A DNA stretch of 64,000 nt, from assembly GCA_035492455.1 (NCBI GenBank), contig DATJJE010000020.1, positions 45,993 through 109,992 on the forward strand, written 5' to 3'. The position numbers and the translations under genes were made by a program. Numbering within the stretch: position 1 is the first letter of the stretch; each line of letters opens with the position of its first letter. The notes under the pieces were generated by a model. It saw nothing but the letters and a program-made list of their open reading frames with translations, was not told the origin of the DNA and did not search any database. Of the stretch, positions 48,779-58,041 are shown piece after piece. This DNA is from Gp6-AA40 sp035492455. GTDB lineage: Bacteria > Acidobacteriota > Vicinamibacteria > Vicinamibacterales > UBA2999.

Positions 48779-51628
48779 ATGAAGCTTTTTGAACGCATCC
48801 GTCTCTCTCTGCTGATTGCCGCGATCGCGGCGGCGGTCTCGGTCGTCGCGGCGCAGCAGTCGCCGATTCCACCAAACGTCGCCGCCGCGAAGCTGGACGA
48901 TGCCGTTCCGGTCGATCCACAGATCACCCTCGGACGTCTGCCCAACGGCCTTCGCTATTACATCCGCGCCAACCAGAATCCACAGGCGCGCGCGGAGCTG
49001 CGCCTCGTCGTCAACGCAGGGTCGGTGCTCGAGGAGGAGGATCAACGCGGGCTCGCGCACTTCGTCGAGCACATGTCCTTCAACGGCACCCTTCACTTCC
49101 CAGGGCTCGACGTCGTCAACTTCATGCAGTCGCTCGGCATGCGCTTCGGCGCGCACGTCAACGCGAACACGAGCTTCGACGAGACAGTCTACGAGCTGCA
49201 GATTCCGACGGAGAACCCGGTGGTCATCGATCGCGCGCTGCTGGCGCTCGAGGACTGGGCGCACAATGTGACGTTCGATGCACAGGAAATCGAGAAGGAG
49301 CGGGGAGTCATTCTCGAGGAGTGGCGGCAGGGGCTCGGCGCGGAGGAACGGATTTCGAACAAACAGTTCCCGCTGCTGCTGAAAGGTTCACGGTATGCCG
49401 ATCGTCTGCCCATCGGCACGCCGGAGATTATCCGGAACGCCAACCCCGAGCGCCTGCGGCAGTTTTACAAGGACTGGTATCGCCCCGATCTGATGGGAGT
49501 CGTGGTCGTGGGCGACGTCAACAAGGCGGCAGTCGAATCGATGATCCGGGCGCACTTCGCTCCGATTCCGACCGCGCTCGATCCGAAGCCGCGTCCCGCA
49601 TTTACCGTTCCCGATCCGCCGGGCAGCGGCACGGTCTACACAACCATCACCGATCCTGAGGCGACGAACACACGCATCGATGTTTCCGTACGGATTCCGG
49701 CGCGCCGCTTTGTCACCATCGGCGATTATCGGCGGTCTATCGTCGAGCGGCTGTTCTCGGCCATGCTGTCGGCTCGCCTCGATGAGATCTCGAACCAGCC
49801 GAATGCGCCTTTCCTGCGCGCGCAGACCGATCGCGGCCTGCTCGTACGGACGGCGGAGGTGACGTCGCTGATTGCGCTCGCTCCGCCCAACGGTGTGGAG
49901 CGCGCGCTCACGTCGCTGTTCACCGAGCTCAATCGGGTGGCGCGCTTCGGCTTCACACAGACGGAGCTCAATCGAGAGAAGCTGAATACGCAGCTCTACC
50001 TCGAGCGCGCCATGGCCGAACGCGACAAGAGCGATTCCGGTCCGCTTGCCGACGAGTACGTGCGCAACTTCATACACAACGAGCCGATTCCGGGCATTGT
50101 TTACGAGTACGGTCTGAGCCAGCGCTTCACACCGGAAATCACGCTGGCCGAAGTGAACGCGCTGGCCAAGGACTGGGTGCCCGACCGCAACCGTCTCGTG
50201 GTTGTGGCGGCACCCGACAAAGATCGCGCGCTGCTGCCGACGGAGGCTCGAATGGCAGCGGTCATCAAGACCGCAAGCGACGCGACGGTCACCGCCTACG
50301 TCGATACCGTCAGCAACATGCCGCTGATGGCGAACAAGCCGATGCCGGGCATGGTGGCGAAGGAGACGACCAACGACGCGTTGGGCATTACGGAGTGGAC
50401 GCTGTCGAACGGCGTGCGCGTCATCCTCAAACCGACGAACTACAAGCAGGACGAAATCATCTTTCGCGCGGTAAGTCCGGGCGGCACCTCGCTCGCGAGC
50501 GACGCGGACTACATCCCCGCGGCGACGGCGGCCGATGTCATCGAGCAGGGTGGTCTTGCCACTTTCAACTCCATCAATCTCGCCAAGGTGCTTGCCGGCA
50601 CCACCGCGGCCGTGCGCGCCGACATCGGCGCAACGGAAGAAGGGCTCGCTGGCGGATCCGCACGTAGGGATCTGGAGACGATGTTCCAGTTGATCTACCT
50701 GCGGTTCACCGCCCCGCGTGCCGATCCGGTCGCCTTCGGCGTGCTGAAGGATCAACTGAAGGTCGCCCTGGCGAATCAGCGGTCGATGCCGGAAACCGTG
50801 TTCGACGAGGCGCTGAGCGCGGCGTTGACGCAGAACCATCCGCGGGCGCAGCCGCTGACGCCGGAGCGCCTCGATCAGATGGATCTGCAGAAGTCGCTGG
50901 CCTTCTATAAAGATCGCTTCGCCGATGCCAGCGACTTCGTCTTCGTCTTCGTCGGCAGCTTCGATCTGCCGACGATGAAGCCGCTCGTCGAGCGGTATCT
51001 CGGAGCGCTGCCGTCACTCCGGCGTATGGAGATGGTGCGCGACATCGGCATGCATCCGCCGGACGCCGTTGTCGACCGTCAGGTGAAGAGCGGCATCGAG
51101 CCGCGCGCGCAGGTGAGCATCGTCTTCAGCGGGCCGTTTCAGAACGATGAGTCGCATCGTGTCGTCGCCAACGCGATGGCGGATACGCTGGGCGGAAACC
51201 TGCAGCGAACGTTGCGCGAGGATCTCGGCGGGACGTATGGCGTCAGCGTCGAACCGAATTATCTGAAGCGGCCGACGCAGGAGTATCGCTTCACGATCAA
51301 CTTCGCGTGCGATCCGGCGCGAGCCAACGACCTCGTCGCTGCGGCCTTCCGCGTCATCGACACCTTCAAGACGCTCGGCCCCAGCCAGAGCCAGGTCGAG
51401 GATGCGCGTGCCGGCCTGACGCGCGACTTCGAGACCAACAGCCGCGACAACCGCTACCTGCTGAACCGGATACTCTTCAAGTACGAATACGGCGAGAACG
51501 TGGCGGATGTCTTCAATATGCAGTCGTACTACACGCAGGTAACGGCGGCGAACGTGCGTGACGCCGCGCGGATGTATCTGAATACCAATCGCTACGTGAA
51601 GGTGACGTTGCTGCCGGTTACGAATTAG
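48779..51628 (+). CDS. M16 family zinc metalloprotease, double-size
   Basis: Exported pitrilysin-type protease of 949 residues: signal peptide SLLIAAIAAAVSVVAAQ, then LGRLPNGLRYYIRANQNPQA and the zinc motif HFVEH at residues 94-98 with the ERGVILEEWRQGLGAEERIS glutamate region. Four M16 domains in two halves: N-terminal catalytic (ITLAEVNALAKDW) and C-terminal substrate-binding (LSNGVRVILKPTNYKQDE, TYGVSVEPNYLKR). Homologous in architecture to the 55204 gene and to the PqqL/YhjJ group. It has no Shine-Dalgarno and follows the cupin gene closely. Confidence 0.95.
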   Translation: MKLFERIRLSLLIAAIAAAVSVVAAQQSPIPPNVAAAKLDDAVPVDPQITLGRLPNGLRYYIRANQNPQARAELRLVVNAGSVLEEEDQRGLAHFVEHMSFNGTLHFPGLDVVNFMQSLGMRFGAHVNANTSFDETVYELQIPTENPVVIDRALLALEDWAHNVTFDAQEIEKERGVILEEWRQGLGAEERISNKQFPLLLKGSRYADRLPIGTPEIIRNANPERLRQFYKDWYRPDLMGVVVVGDVNKAAVESMIRAHFAPIPTALDPKPRPAFTVPDPPGSGTVYTTITDPEATNTRIDVSVRIPARRFVTIGDYRRSIVERLFSAMLSARLDEISNQPNAPFLRAQTDRGLLVRTAEVTSLIALAPPNGVERALTSLFTELNRVARFGFTQTELNREKLNTQLYLERAMAERDKSDSGPLADEYVRNFIHNEPIPGIVYEYGLSQRFTPEITLAEVNALAKDWVPDRNRLVVVAAPDKDRALLPTEARMAAVIKTASDATVTAYVDTVSNMPLMANKPMPGMVAKETTNDALGITEWTLSNGVRVILKPTNYKQDEIIFRAVSPGGTSLASDADYIPAATAADVIEQGGLATFNSINLAKVLAGTTAAVRADIGATEEGLAGGSARRDLETMFQLIYLRFTAPRADPVAFGVLKDQLKVALANQRSMPETVFDEALSAALTQNHPRAQPLTPERLDQMDLQKSLAFYKDRFADASDFVFVFVGSFDLPTMKPLVERYLGALPSLRRMEMVRDIGMHPPDAVVDRQVKSGIEPRAQVSIVFSGPFQNDESHRVVANAMADTLGGNLQRTLREDLGGTYGVSVEPNYLKRPTQEYRFTINFACDPARANDLVAAAFRVIDTFKTLGPSQSQVEDARAGLTRDFETNSRDNRYLLNRILFKYEYGENVADVFNMQSYYTQVTAANVRDAARMYLNTNRYVKVTLLPVTN

Positions 51629-51803
51629 CGAAATTCTGGCCTGTCTCCGAATGGCGCAATCAGGGGGTGCCGGGATGGGAGGGGCATCTCCGCGTGTGCC
51701 GATTAGCGACGCGGTCGGTCAACGCGTTCCGCCTTGAGGCACGCGTTACACAATTGATGGCAGACGCGGCGATGGGAGTTGGTTAAAAATTGCATCTACC
51801 CCC
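51629..51803. other. Intergenic region after M16 gene
   Basis: 175 bases with no gene call. Contains a G-rich stretch (GGGGGTGCCGGGATGGGAGG) and AT-rich TTAAAAATTG near the right end but no promoter pair that I would defend. Confidence 0.4.
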
Positions 51804-51950
51804 ATGCGCCGCGCACTTTCTGAGATCAACTGGAAGCTGATCGCCTTCTGGGTCTTACTGTGGTGGTTCGTCTATTCCGCGCCGACGGAAGGAACGCTCA
51901 CCGAGCTGCTGACCCACGCCGATCTCGCCAGCCAGGCTGATACGTTTTAG
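51804..51950 (+). CDS. Possible small membrane-associated protein
   Basis: Forty-eight-residue ORF, MRRALSEINWKLIAFWVLLW followed by WFVYSAPTEGTLTELLTH, one hydrophobic segment with a basic start. No ribosome binding site is evident. Its TAG stop overlaps the stop of the convergent NHL gene by 3 bases, the same close packing as other true convergent pairs here, which is the main reason to keep it. Confidence 0.38.
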   Translation: MRRALSEINWKLIAFWVLLWWFVYSAPTEGTLTELLTHADLASQADTF

Positions 51951-52945
51951 TTCGTCGACGACGCTTTCGCGTACTTCTTCAGCCGCTCGGTGCTGACTTC
52001 CGCACCGTAGACATTGCCCTTGGCGTCGATCGCGACGCCCTCAACGCCGGCGTTGTTGTTCTTCTCCGGATCGGGCTCCACGAATGGAATCAGCGCCGTA
52101 ACCTTGCCGTCGCGCGCGCTGCCGACGTAGATGCCGCGCCGATAGCCGGGATTCTGTTTCGAGTTCGACTGCGAGTCGGCGACGATCATCGTGTCGTTGC
52201 GATCGATATAGATGCCGCTCGGCCGTCCGAACTGCTTCCACTGATCGAGGAACTTGCCGTCCTGATCGAAGATCTGGACACGGCTGTTGCTGCGATCGGC
52301 GACGAAGATGCGTCCGCGGGAATCGATGGCGATGCTGTGCGGCGTGTCGAACTCTCCCGGACCCGTTCCGCGCTTGCCCCACGCCTTGATGAACTTGCCG
52401 TCCTTCGAGAACTTCATGATGCGGTTGACCGGGGTATCGGCGATGTGCCCATCGGCGACGAAGATGTCGCCGTTGGCTGCGATGGCGACGTCGCAGGGCC
52501 CGCTGAATACATCGGTCCCGCTGCCCGCGACGCCGGCTTTGCCGAGCGCCATCAGCAGCTTCCCATCGCGGCTGAACTTCAGGACCTGGTTCCCCTTGCC
52601 GTCCTTGATCTGCGCATCCGTCACCCAGACGTTGCCGTCGCGATCGATCGTCATGCCGTGCGCCTGCACGATCATTCCTGTGCCGAAGCTGGTGACGAGC
52701 TTGCCTGATGGGTCGAAGCGCATCACCGGCGGATCCGATCGATGAAAGACCCACATGTCGCCATTGGCAGCGGGATCAACCGAGATCACGCCGGCCCATT
52801 TCGCGTCGGCTGGGAGCTTGGCCCAGTTCGCGTCTTCCCGATAGGGATTGGGAAGATTCGCGGTTTGCGCCACGAGGGTTGCCACCGTGACCCCGAGCAG
52901 GGCGACGGCGCCGACGGCCGACTTCACCAGACGTGCATGTGCCAT
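51947..52945 (-). CDS. Exported NHL-repeat, amidating-lyase-like protein
   Basis: Exported six-bladed propeller of 332 residues: signal peptide VKSAVGAVALLGVTVATLVAQ, then NHL blades with HGMTIDRDGNVWVTDAQ, PCDVAIAANGDIFVADGH, TPHSIAIDSRGRIFVADR and PSGIYIDRNDTMIVADS. Such proteins are usually annotated peptidyl-alpha-hydroxyglycine alpha-amidating lyase family, but a peptide-amidating role in bacteria is unproven. AGGAGG 6 bases before the ATG at 52945 sets the start; the longer ORF upstream overlaps another gene. Confidence 0.85.
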   Translation of the reverse strand: MAHARLVKSAVGAVALLGVTVATLVAQTANLPNPYREDANWAKLPADAKWAGVISVDPAANGDMWVFHRSDPPVMRFDPSGKLVTSFGTGMIVQAHGMTIDRDGNVWVTDAQIKDGKGNQVLKFSRDGKLLMALGKAGVAGSGTDVFSGPCDVAIAANGDIFVADGHIADTPVNRIMKFSKDGKFIKAWGKRGTGPGEFDTPHSIAIDSRGRIFVADRSNSRVQIFDQDGKFLDQWKQFGRPSGIYIDRNDTMIVADSQSNSKQNPGYRRGIYVGSARDGKVTALIPFVEPDPEKNNNAGVEGVAIDAKGNVYGAEVSTERLKKYAKASSTN

Positions 52946-52986
52946 ACGGTCCTCCTGAACACAGGGCGCGATTGTAGTCCCGTTCG

Positions 52987-53304
52987 TCAGTGGGCGGCGG
53001 CCGCGAATACCTGACCGAACGCGTTGGCGAGCATGATTGCCATCAGGATTCCGCCGATTCCGACTGTCGCCATCGCCACGAGCTTCGTCGTATCGAAGCG
53101 GCCGGTTCGCAGCAGGATCACTCCGACGACGAAATTGAAGCCGCCCCACAGCACGTTGACGAGGGGTGACGACATGCCCTGTCCGGGTGGCGATGCGAAG
53201 GGGCTCGGGAATGGGCGACCGGAGATGCCGTTGGTGAAATGCGGAACGAAGTTGACCAGAGCGGCGCCAGCGAAGAACAGCGCTAAGTAGTGATACCAGC
53301 GCAT
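52987..53304 (-). CDS. Four-helix membrane protein, unknown function
   Basis: Unrecognised 105-residue inner-membrane protein with hydrophobic segments WYHYLALFFAGAALVNFVP, LVNVLWGGFNFVVGVILL and LVAMATVGIGGILMAIML and a conserved-looking HFTNGISGRPFPSPFASPPG loop. AAAGGAG 9 bases before the ATG supports the start. It lies 41 bases upstream of the NHL gene in the same direction. Confidence 0.78.
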   Translation of the reverse strand: MRWYHYLALFFAGAALVNFVPHFTNGISGRPFPSPFASPPGQGMSSPLVNVLWGGFNFVVGVILLRTGRFDTTKLVAMATVGIGGILMAIMLANAFGQVFAAAAH

Positions 53305-53387
53305 GTGGTGGGCTCCTTTGATGCGAGTTGGTGGCCCATAGCGTTGTCGAACTAACCGCAGGATGTCCAGCGGAATTCGCCGCGCGG

Positions 53388-53609
53388 TCAGGCTTTGTGC
53401 ACGTTGGTAACGACGCCCACGAGGAAATCGAGGCGGATGCGTCCGCCTTCCTGCAGTCCGGGCTCGAGCGCTTCTGCGCCGACGCGCGCCACCCGCAGCT
53501 GGCTGTCGGGTTCGTCCGTGAACCTGTAATGAACGTCGTACGAAAGCTGACCGTGGATGCTGATCGGCTGCAGCTTGTGCAGCACGGCGTCGCGCGAGCC
53601 TTTAAGCAT
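53388..53609 (-). CDS. Small conserved-looking hypothetical protein
   Basis: Unrecognised 73-residue protein, MLKGSRDAVLHKLQPISIHG then YDVHYRFTDEPDSQLRVARV and LQEGGRIRLDFLVGVVTNV, an alternating-strand pattern suggesting a small beta protein. It starts inside the last codons of dinB (8-base overlap) with GAGG upstream, so it is probably cotranscribed with dinB. Confidence 0.6.
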   Translation of the reverse strand: MLKGSRDAVLHKLQPISIHGQLSYDVHYRFTDEPDSQLRVARVGAEALEPGLQEGGRIRLDFLVGVVTNVHKA

Positions 53610-54711
53610 TGGATGATGCCTCGAACGGCAGCCGCGTCTGCGGATCGTCCGGAGGCAGGAATGGGGTCTCCGTTAGATTATGCACGCTCACGCCGAGAAG
53701 CCGCACCGGCCTGCGCCCTGCATCCGTCCTGTCCAGCAGCGCCAGCGCGCGGCGGACGATGTTCTCCTCGTCGCGAGTTGCGTCTTCCGTATGACTGCGC
53801 GTGATGGTGGTGAAGTCGTGATACCGCACTTTGATCGTCACCGTCCGCGCATAGAGCGCACGCTTCAGCAGCCACGCCGCGGCGTCACGCGCCATTGCGG
53901 CGATCTCGTCCCGGATGTCGTTGATGTCCGTGAGGTCGTGCGCGAAGGTATTTTCGCTGCCCGATGATTTCGGCTCGTGCTCCGCGATCACCGGGCGATC
54001 GTCCTCGCCGCGCGCGAGCTGCTGCAGCCATTCGGCGAGCGAGCCGACCGTGTCGCGCAGCAGGGCAGCATCCGCCGTGCGGATATCGGTTAACTTCTCG
54101 ATGCCGACCGCGCGCAGCTTCTGTGAGGTGACCGGACCAACGCCCCATAGCGCGTCCACGGGTAGACCGTGCAGAAACGATTCTACGCGTTCGGGCGCAA
54201 TCACAGTCAGCCCGTCGGGCTTCTTCCACCCTGACGCGATCTTTGCGAGGAACTTGTTCGGCGCGACACCGGCGGATGCGGTCAGACCCGTCGTCGACCG
54301 TATCTCCTCCTTCAGACGCCGCGCGACAGTCATGCCGAGCGGTTCGTTCCACGCGTTCTCCGTTACGTCGAGATACGCCTCATCCAGTGACATCGGCTCG
54401 ACCAGTGGCGTGATGGATCGGAAGATGGCGAACACTTGCTGCGAGACCGTCCGGTACTTGTTGAAGTCCGGATGCACGATCACCAGTTGCGGGCAGAGTC
54501 GCACGGCGCGCGACATGGGGAGCGCCGAGCGGACGCCGAATGTGCGCGCTTCGTAGCTCGCTGCGGCGACCACGCCACGCTTGTCGGGCTCGCCTCCGAC
54601 CGCAACCGGCACGCCGCGCAGCGACGGATTGTCGCGCTGCTCGACCGACGCGTAGAACGCGTCCATATCGACGTGGAGAATTCGGCGCAGGCCAGACCCT
54701 TCGGCGGGCAT
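53602..54711 (-). CDS. dinB: DNA polymerase IV
   Basis: Y-family translesion polymerase of 369 residues. The catalytic palm begins ILHVDMDAFYASVEQRDNPS, with the second acid block PMSLDEAYLDVTEN, SAGVAPNKFLAKIASGWKKPDG, the helix-hairpin-helix PVDALWGVGPVTSQKLRAVG, and a little-finger domain (YHDFTTITRSHTEDAT). The last residues LPPDDPQTRLPFEASSN are beta-clamp-binding-like (QxxLPF). No LexA-type SOS box is obvious upstream; two GC-rich hairpins lie there. Confidence 0.96.
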   Translation of the reverse strand: MPAEGSGLRRILHVDMDAFYASVEQRDNPSLRGVPVAVGGEPDKRGVVAAASYEARTFGVRSALPMSRAVRLCPQLVIVHPDFNKYRTVSQQVFAIFRSITPLVEPMSLDEAYLDVTENAWNEPLGMTVARRLKEEIRSTTGLTASAGVAPNKFLAKIASGWKKPDGLTVIAPERVESFLHGLPVDALWGVGPVTSQKLRAVGIEKLTDIRTADAALLRDTVGSLAEWLQQLARGEDDRPVIAEHEPKSSGSENTFAHDLTDINDIRDEIAAMARDAAAWLLKRALYARTVTIKVRYHDFTTITRSHTEDATRDEENIVRRALALLDRTDAGRRPVRLLGVSVHNLTETPFLPPDDPQTRLPFEASSNA

Positions 54712-54735
54712 AGACGTCTTAAACGATAACGGAAC

Positions 54736-54799
54736 GCGGGCCTGCAGGTCCGCGGCTACGCTGCGTGCGTGACGTAGAGGCCGACCTTCAGGTCGGCCT
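54736..54799. repeat. Two GC-rich hairpins between dinB and dut
   Basis: GCGGGCCTGCAGGTCCGC (54736-54753, near-perfect palindrome) and AGGCCGACCT-TC-AGGTCGGCCT (54778-54799, perfect 10-bp stem), the second preceded by GTAG. It sits 4 bases from the dut stop. Confidence 0.78.
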
Positions 54800-54803
54800 T
54801 CCG

Positions 54804-55235
54804 CTAATGACCAGTGGCGCCGAAGCCGCCGCGGGTGACCGCGCGAAGGTCACTCACTTCCTGCCAGCTCACGCGGGGTGCGGGGAGAATGATCCCTTGG
54901 GCCAGGCGATCGCCCCGCTTCACCTGCACTTCGGCGCCACTGATATTGAGCACTTGCACCAGCACCTCGTCTTTTGGGCCGCAATAATCCGGATCGATGA
55001 CGCCGACGCCGTTGGCGACGAGTAATCCGCGCTTGAGCGGCGTGCTGCTTCGGGCAAAAATGGCGAGGAAATGTCCGGTCGGGACCTCGATGACGAGGCC
55101 GGTCGGCACGAGCGCGATCTGCCCAGGTGCCAGCTTCATATCCTGCGATGCGGCCAGGTCGAAACCCGCCGCTTCTTCGGTTGCGTACGTTGGGAGGGAA
55201 ACAGTGGAGTCCAACCGTCGAATCTTGAGGCGCAT
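54804..55235 (-). CDS. dut: dUTP diphosphatase
   Basis: Trimeric dUTPase that converts dUTP to dUMP. The 143-residue protein has all five motifs: AAGFDLAAS (1), ARSSTPLKRGLLVANGVGVID (2 and 3), GDRLAQGIILP (4) and the C-terminal RGGFGATGH (5). The start at 55235 gives the typical MRLKIRRLD. The 5' end overlaps the 5' end of the divergent M16 gene by 32 bases. TATGCT ends 6 bases before the ATG. Confidence 0.96.
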   Translation of the reverse strand: MRLKIRRLDSTVSLPTYATEEAAGFDLAASQDMKLAPGQIALVPTGLVIEVPTGHFLAIFARSSTPLKRGLLVANGVGVIDPDYCGPKDEVLVQVLNISGAEVQVKRGDRLAQGIILPAPRVSWQEVSDLRAVTRGGFGATGH

Positions 55236-58041
55236 CGCCGCAGCATATGCGATCGCGCTCGTTCTGCTTGTGGCTGCCCCAGCGTGGTCGCAAGCCCCGC
55301 AATCGGCGTCGGCGAAGCTGCCGCTCAATCCGGCGATCCACGTTGGCAAACTCTCCAACGGCATCACCTACTACGTCCGTCAGAACGCACTGCCTGCCAA
55401 GCGGGTGTCGCTGCGCATGGCGGTGAAGGCCGGCTCCATCGACGAGGCCGACGACCAGCGCGGGCTCGCCCACATGCTCGAGCACATGGCGTTCAACGGC
55501 ACGACGCACTTCAAGCCGGGAGAGCTGGTCGCATATTTCGAATCGATCGGCGTCTCATTCGGCGCGCATGTCAATGCCTACACCAGCTATGACGAGACGG
55601 TCTACATGCTCGATGTGCCGACCGATCGCATGGGCGCGCTCGATCACGGTCTGCAGGCGATGGCCGACTTTGCCGGCGGCATGAGCCTCACCGACGCCGA
55701 GATCGATAAGGAACGCGGGGTCGTCCTCGAAGAATGGCGGCAACGGCTCGGCGTCGCATCGCGGCTCCAGGGCATCACCGATCGCGCCATCTACGGGCAA
55801 TCGAAGTATGCCGAACGCCTGCCGATCGGCCTGCCCGAGACAATTCAGAAGGCGCCGTATCAGCGCGTGCGTGATTTCTACCGCGCGAACTACACCCCCG
55901 ATCGCATCGGCTTCGTCATCGTCGGCGACATCGATGCCGCGGCGGCCGAAAAGCTCGTGCGCCAGTACTTCGGCGTGCTTCCCGCGCGCAAGTCGGCAAA
56001 GCGGCCCGTCAATCCCGTTCCGCCGCACAACGACACCCGCGTGGCGGTGGCGACCGACCCGGAGGCCCAGTCTTCGTCGGTTTCCGTGTTTCACACGCGT
56101 CCGCTTCGCAAGTCGCTGACCGTTGGTGACTATCGACGCGATCTCGTGCGCAGCCTTTTCGAGGCGATGCTCAACGCCCGCCTTGGCGAAATTGCCCGTC
56201 GTCCGGAGGCGCCGTTCCTCGGCGCCTCCGCTGGTGACGACACGCTCGGCCAGACAGTGGAGGCCTTCGGCGTGTCGGCACGCGTGAACGAGGGCGGCAT
56301 TGCCAAGGGCATCGAGGCGCTCGAACAGGAGCTCGCACGCGTCAGGCAGTTCGGATTCGGCGACGCGGAGCTCGAGCGCGTGAAAAAGGCGACGCTCGCA
56401 TCGTACGAGCGCGCCTACAACGAGCGCGACAAATCGGAGAGCCCGGGGCTTGCTTCGGAGATCGTGTCGCTTTATCTCAACGACGTGCCCGCGCCCGGCA
56501 TCGGCGTCGAATACGACCTGGCAAAGCGTTTCGTTCCAACCGTCACGACGGCAGAAACCGCATCGCTGGCACGTGAGCTCGTCACCGAAACGAATCGCGT
56601 CGTCATTGCCGTTGCGCCGGAGAAGAAGGGCGTGACTCCGCCGAGCGAAGCGGCTGTTCGTGACGCGCTTCGGGAAGGCGCCGCCGCGACGCTCACCGCG
56701 TGGCGCGATGAAGCAAAAGGCAAGGAGCTGATGCCAACAAAGCCGACGCCTGGCACGATCACGGCCCGTCGGCAGATACCGGAAATTGGCGTCACCGTGC
56801 TTACGCTGTCCAACGGTGTGCAGGTGTGGCTGAAGCCGACCGATTTCAAGAACGATCAGATCGCGTTCACTGCGTACGCGAAAGGCGGCACGCTGAACGT
56901 CCCGCAGGCCGATTACCGCAACGCGACGATGATGACGACGCTGGTAGGAACGTCCGGCGTTGGCGGCCTGTCGCCGGTCGATCTCGGCAAGCTGCTGTCC
57001 GGTCAGATCGCGAACGCGTCGCTGTCGATGGGCCCGTATACGCACGGCGTGTCGGGTGGCAGCACGCCCAAGGACCTGGAAACGTCCCTGCAGTTGATGT
57101 ACCTATCCTTCACGACGGCGAATCACGATCCCGATGCGTTCGCCCTGATGAAGCGCCGGCTGCGGGCGAATCTCGAGAATCAGGCACAAAGTCCCGGTGC
57201 GGTGTTCGGCGAACGCGTTCGTCTGGTGAACACGAACAACCATTACATCTCCCGATCGATGAAGGTCGAGGATGTCGATGCGCTCGATCAGGCGAAGATG
57301 GAGGCGCTCTACAAATCGTTCTTTGCCAACGCCGCGGACTTCACCTTCTTCTTCGTCGGCGCGTTCGATGCGGCGAAGATCGAACCGCTGCTGGCGACCT
57401 ATGTGGCATCGTTGCCGTCCCAGGGCAAGCCGACTTCAACCTACAGCAACGTACAGCTCGAGTTCCCGACGGACGTAAAGAAAGAGATCGTCAACAAGGG
57501 GCAGGAGCCGAAGGCACAGACGATCATCAGTTTCTTTGCTGATACGAAACTGAGCGAGCTCGAAATGCACCGGCTGCGCGCGGCGACCGACATTCTCGAA
57601 CGCCATCTCCGCGATCAATTGCGCGAGGAGCTGGGCGGCACCTACAGCGTCGGCGTCGATTACTCGAGCACGTTGCCGCAGCCTGGCTACGGCACCACGA
57701 GTGTCCAGTTCGGCAGCGCGCCCGATCGCGTGGACAGTCTGGTGTCCACCGTGATGACCGAACTCGATCGCATGCGGCGCGATGGCCCGAGTGCCGACGA
57801 CGTGCAGAAGGTGAAAGAGACGGAGAAAGAAGGACTGGAGACGTCCTTCAAGCAGAACGGCTTCTGGCTGGGCGCGCTTGAAACGGCGCAGATGCTCGGC
57901 TGGGATCCGGTCAGCATCATCCACCGCACCGAGCGCACAGACACGCTCACGCAGGACAACATCCACGATGCGTTCCGCAAGTACTTCCCGGCGGATCGAT
58001 ACACACAGTTCACGCTGCTCCCGGAAAAAGGCACTCAGTAG
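55204..58041 (+). CDS. M16 family zinc metalloprotease, double-size
   Basis: Exported protease of 945 residues: signal peptide LRRIAAAYAIALVLLVAAPAWSQA, then VGKLSNGITYYVRQNALPAK, the zinc motif HMLEH at residues 90-94 and ERGVVLEEWRQRLGVASRLQ. A second M16 half contains LSNGVQVWLKPTDFKNDQI and GGTYSVGVDYSSTLPQPGYG. The GTG start at 55204 is backed by GGGAGGG (55192-55198) and overlaps dut head to head by 32 bases. It is a paralogue of the 48779 gene in size and layout. A GATTGGTGATT inverted repeat starts at its stop codon. Confidence 0.94.
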   Translation: MESNRRILRRIAAAYAIALVLLVAAPAWSQAPQSASAKLPLNPAIHVGKLSNGITYYVRQNALPAKRVSLRMAVKAGSIDEADDQRGLAHMLEHMAFNGTTHFKPGELVAYFESIGVSFGAHVNAYTSYDETVYMLDVPTDRMGALDHGLQAMADFAGGMSLTDAEIDKERGVVLEEWRQRLGVASRLQGITDRAIYGQSKYAERLPIGLPETIQKAPYQRVRDFYRANYTPDRIGFVIVGDIDAAAAEKLVRQYFGVLPARKSAKRPVNPVPPHNDTRVAVATDPEAQSSSVSVFHTRPLRKSLTVGDYRRDLVRSLFEAMLNARLGEIARRPEAPFLGASAGDDTLGQTVEAFGVSARVNEGGIAKGIEALEQELARVRQFGFGDAELERVKKATLASYERAYNERDKSESPGLASEIVSLYLNDVPAPGIGVEYDLAKRFVPTVTTAETASLARELVTETNRVVIAVAPEKKGVTPPSEAAVRDALREGAAATLTAWRDEAKGKELMPTKPTPGTITARRQIPEIGVTVLTLSNGVQVWLKPTDFKNDQIAFTAYAKGGTLNVPQADYRNATMMTTLVGTSGVGGLSPVDLGKLLSGQIANASLSMGPYTHGVSGGSTPKDLETSLQLMYLSFTTANHDPDAFALMKRRLRANLENQAQSPGAVFGERVRLVNTNNHYISRSMKVEDVDALDQAKMEALYKSFFANAADFTFFFVGAFDAAKIEPLLATYVASLPSQGKPTSTYSNVQLEFPTDVKKEIVNKGQEPKAQTIISFFADTKLSELEMHRLRAATDILERHLRDQLREELGGTYSVGVDYSSTLPQPGYGTTSVQFGSAPDRVDSLVSTVMTELDRMRRDGPSADDVQKVKETEKEGLETSFKQNGFWLGALETAQMLGWDPVSIIHRTERTDTLTQDNIHDAFRKYFPADRYTQFTLLPEKGTQ
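55242..55247 (-). promoter_or_regulatory. -10 box of dut, predicted leaderless start
   Basis: Minus-strand TATGCT followed by 6 bases (GCGGCG) and the ATG at 55235. It lies inside the signal-peptide coding region of the divergent M16 gene. Confidence 0.4.

Noticed and set aside
54997..55203. Longer M16 start upstream of 55204
   Set aside because: It would run antisense through most of dut and bury the signal peptide; GGGAGGG is correctly placed for 55204.
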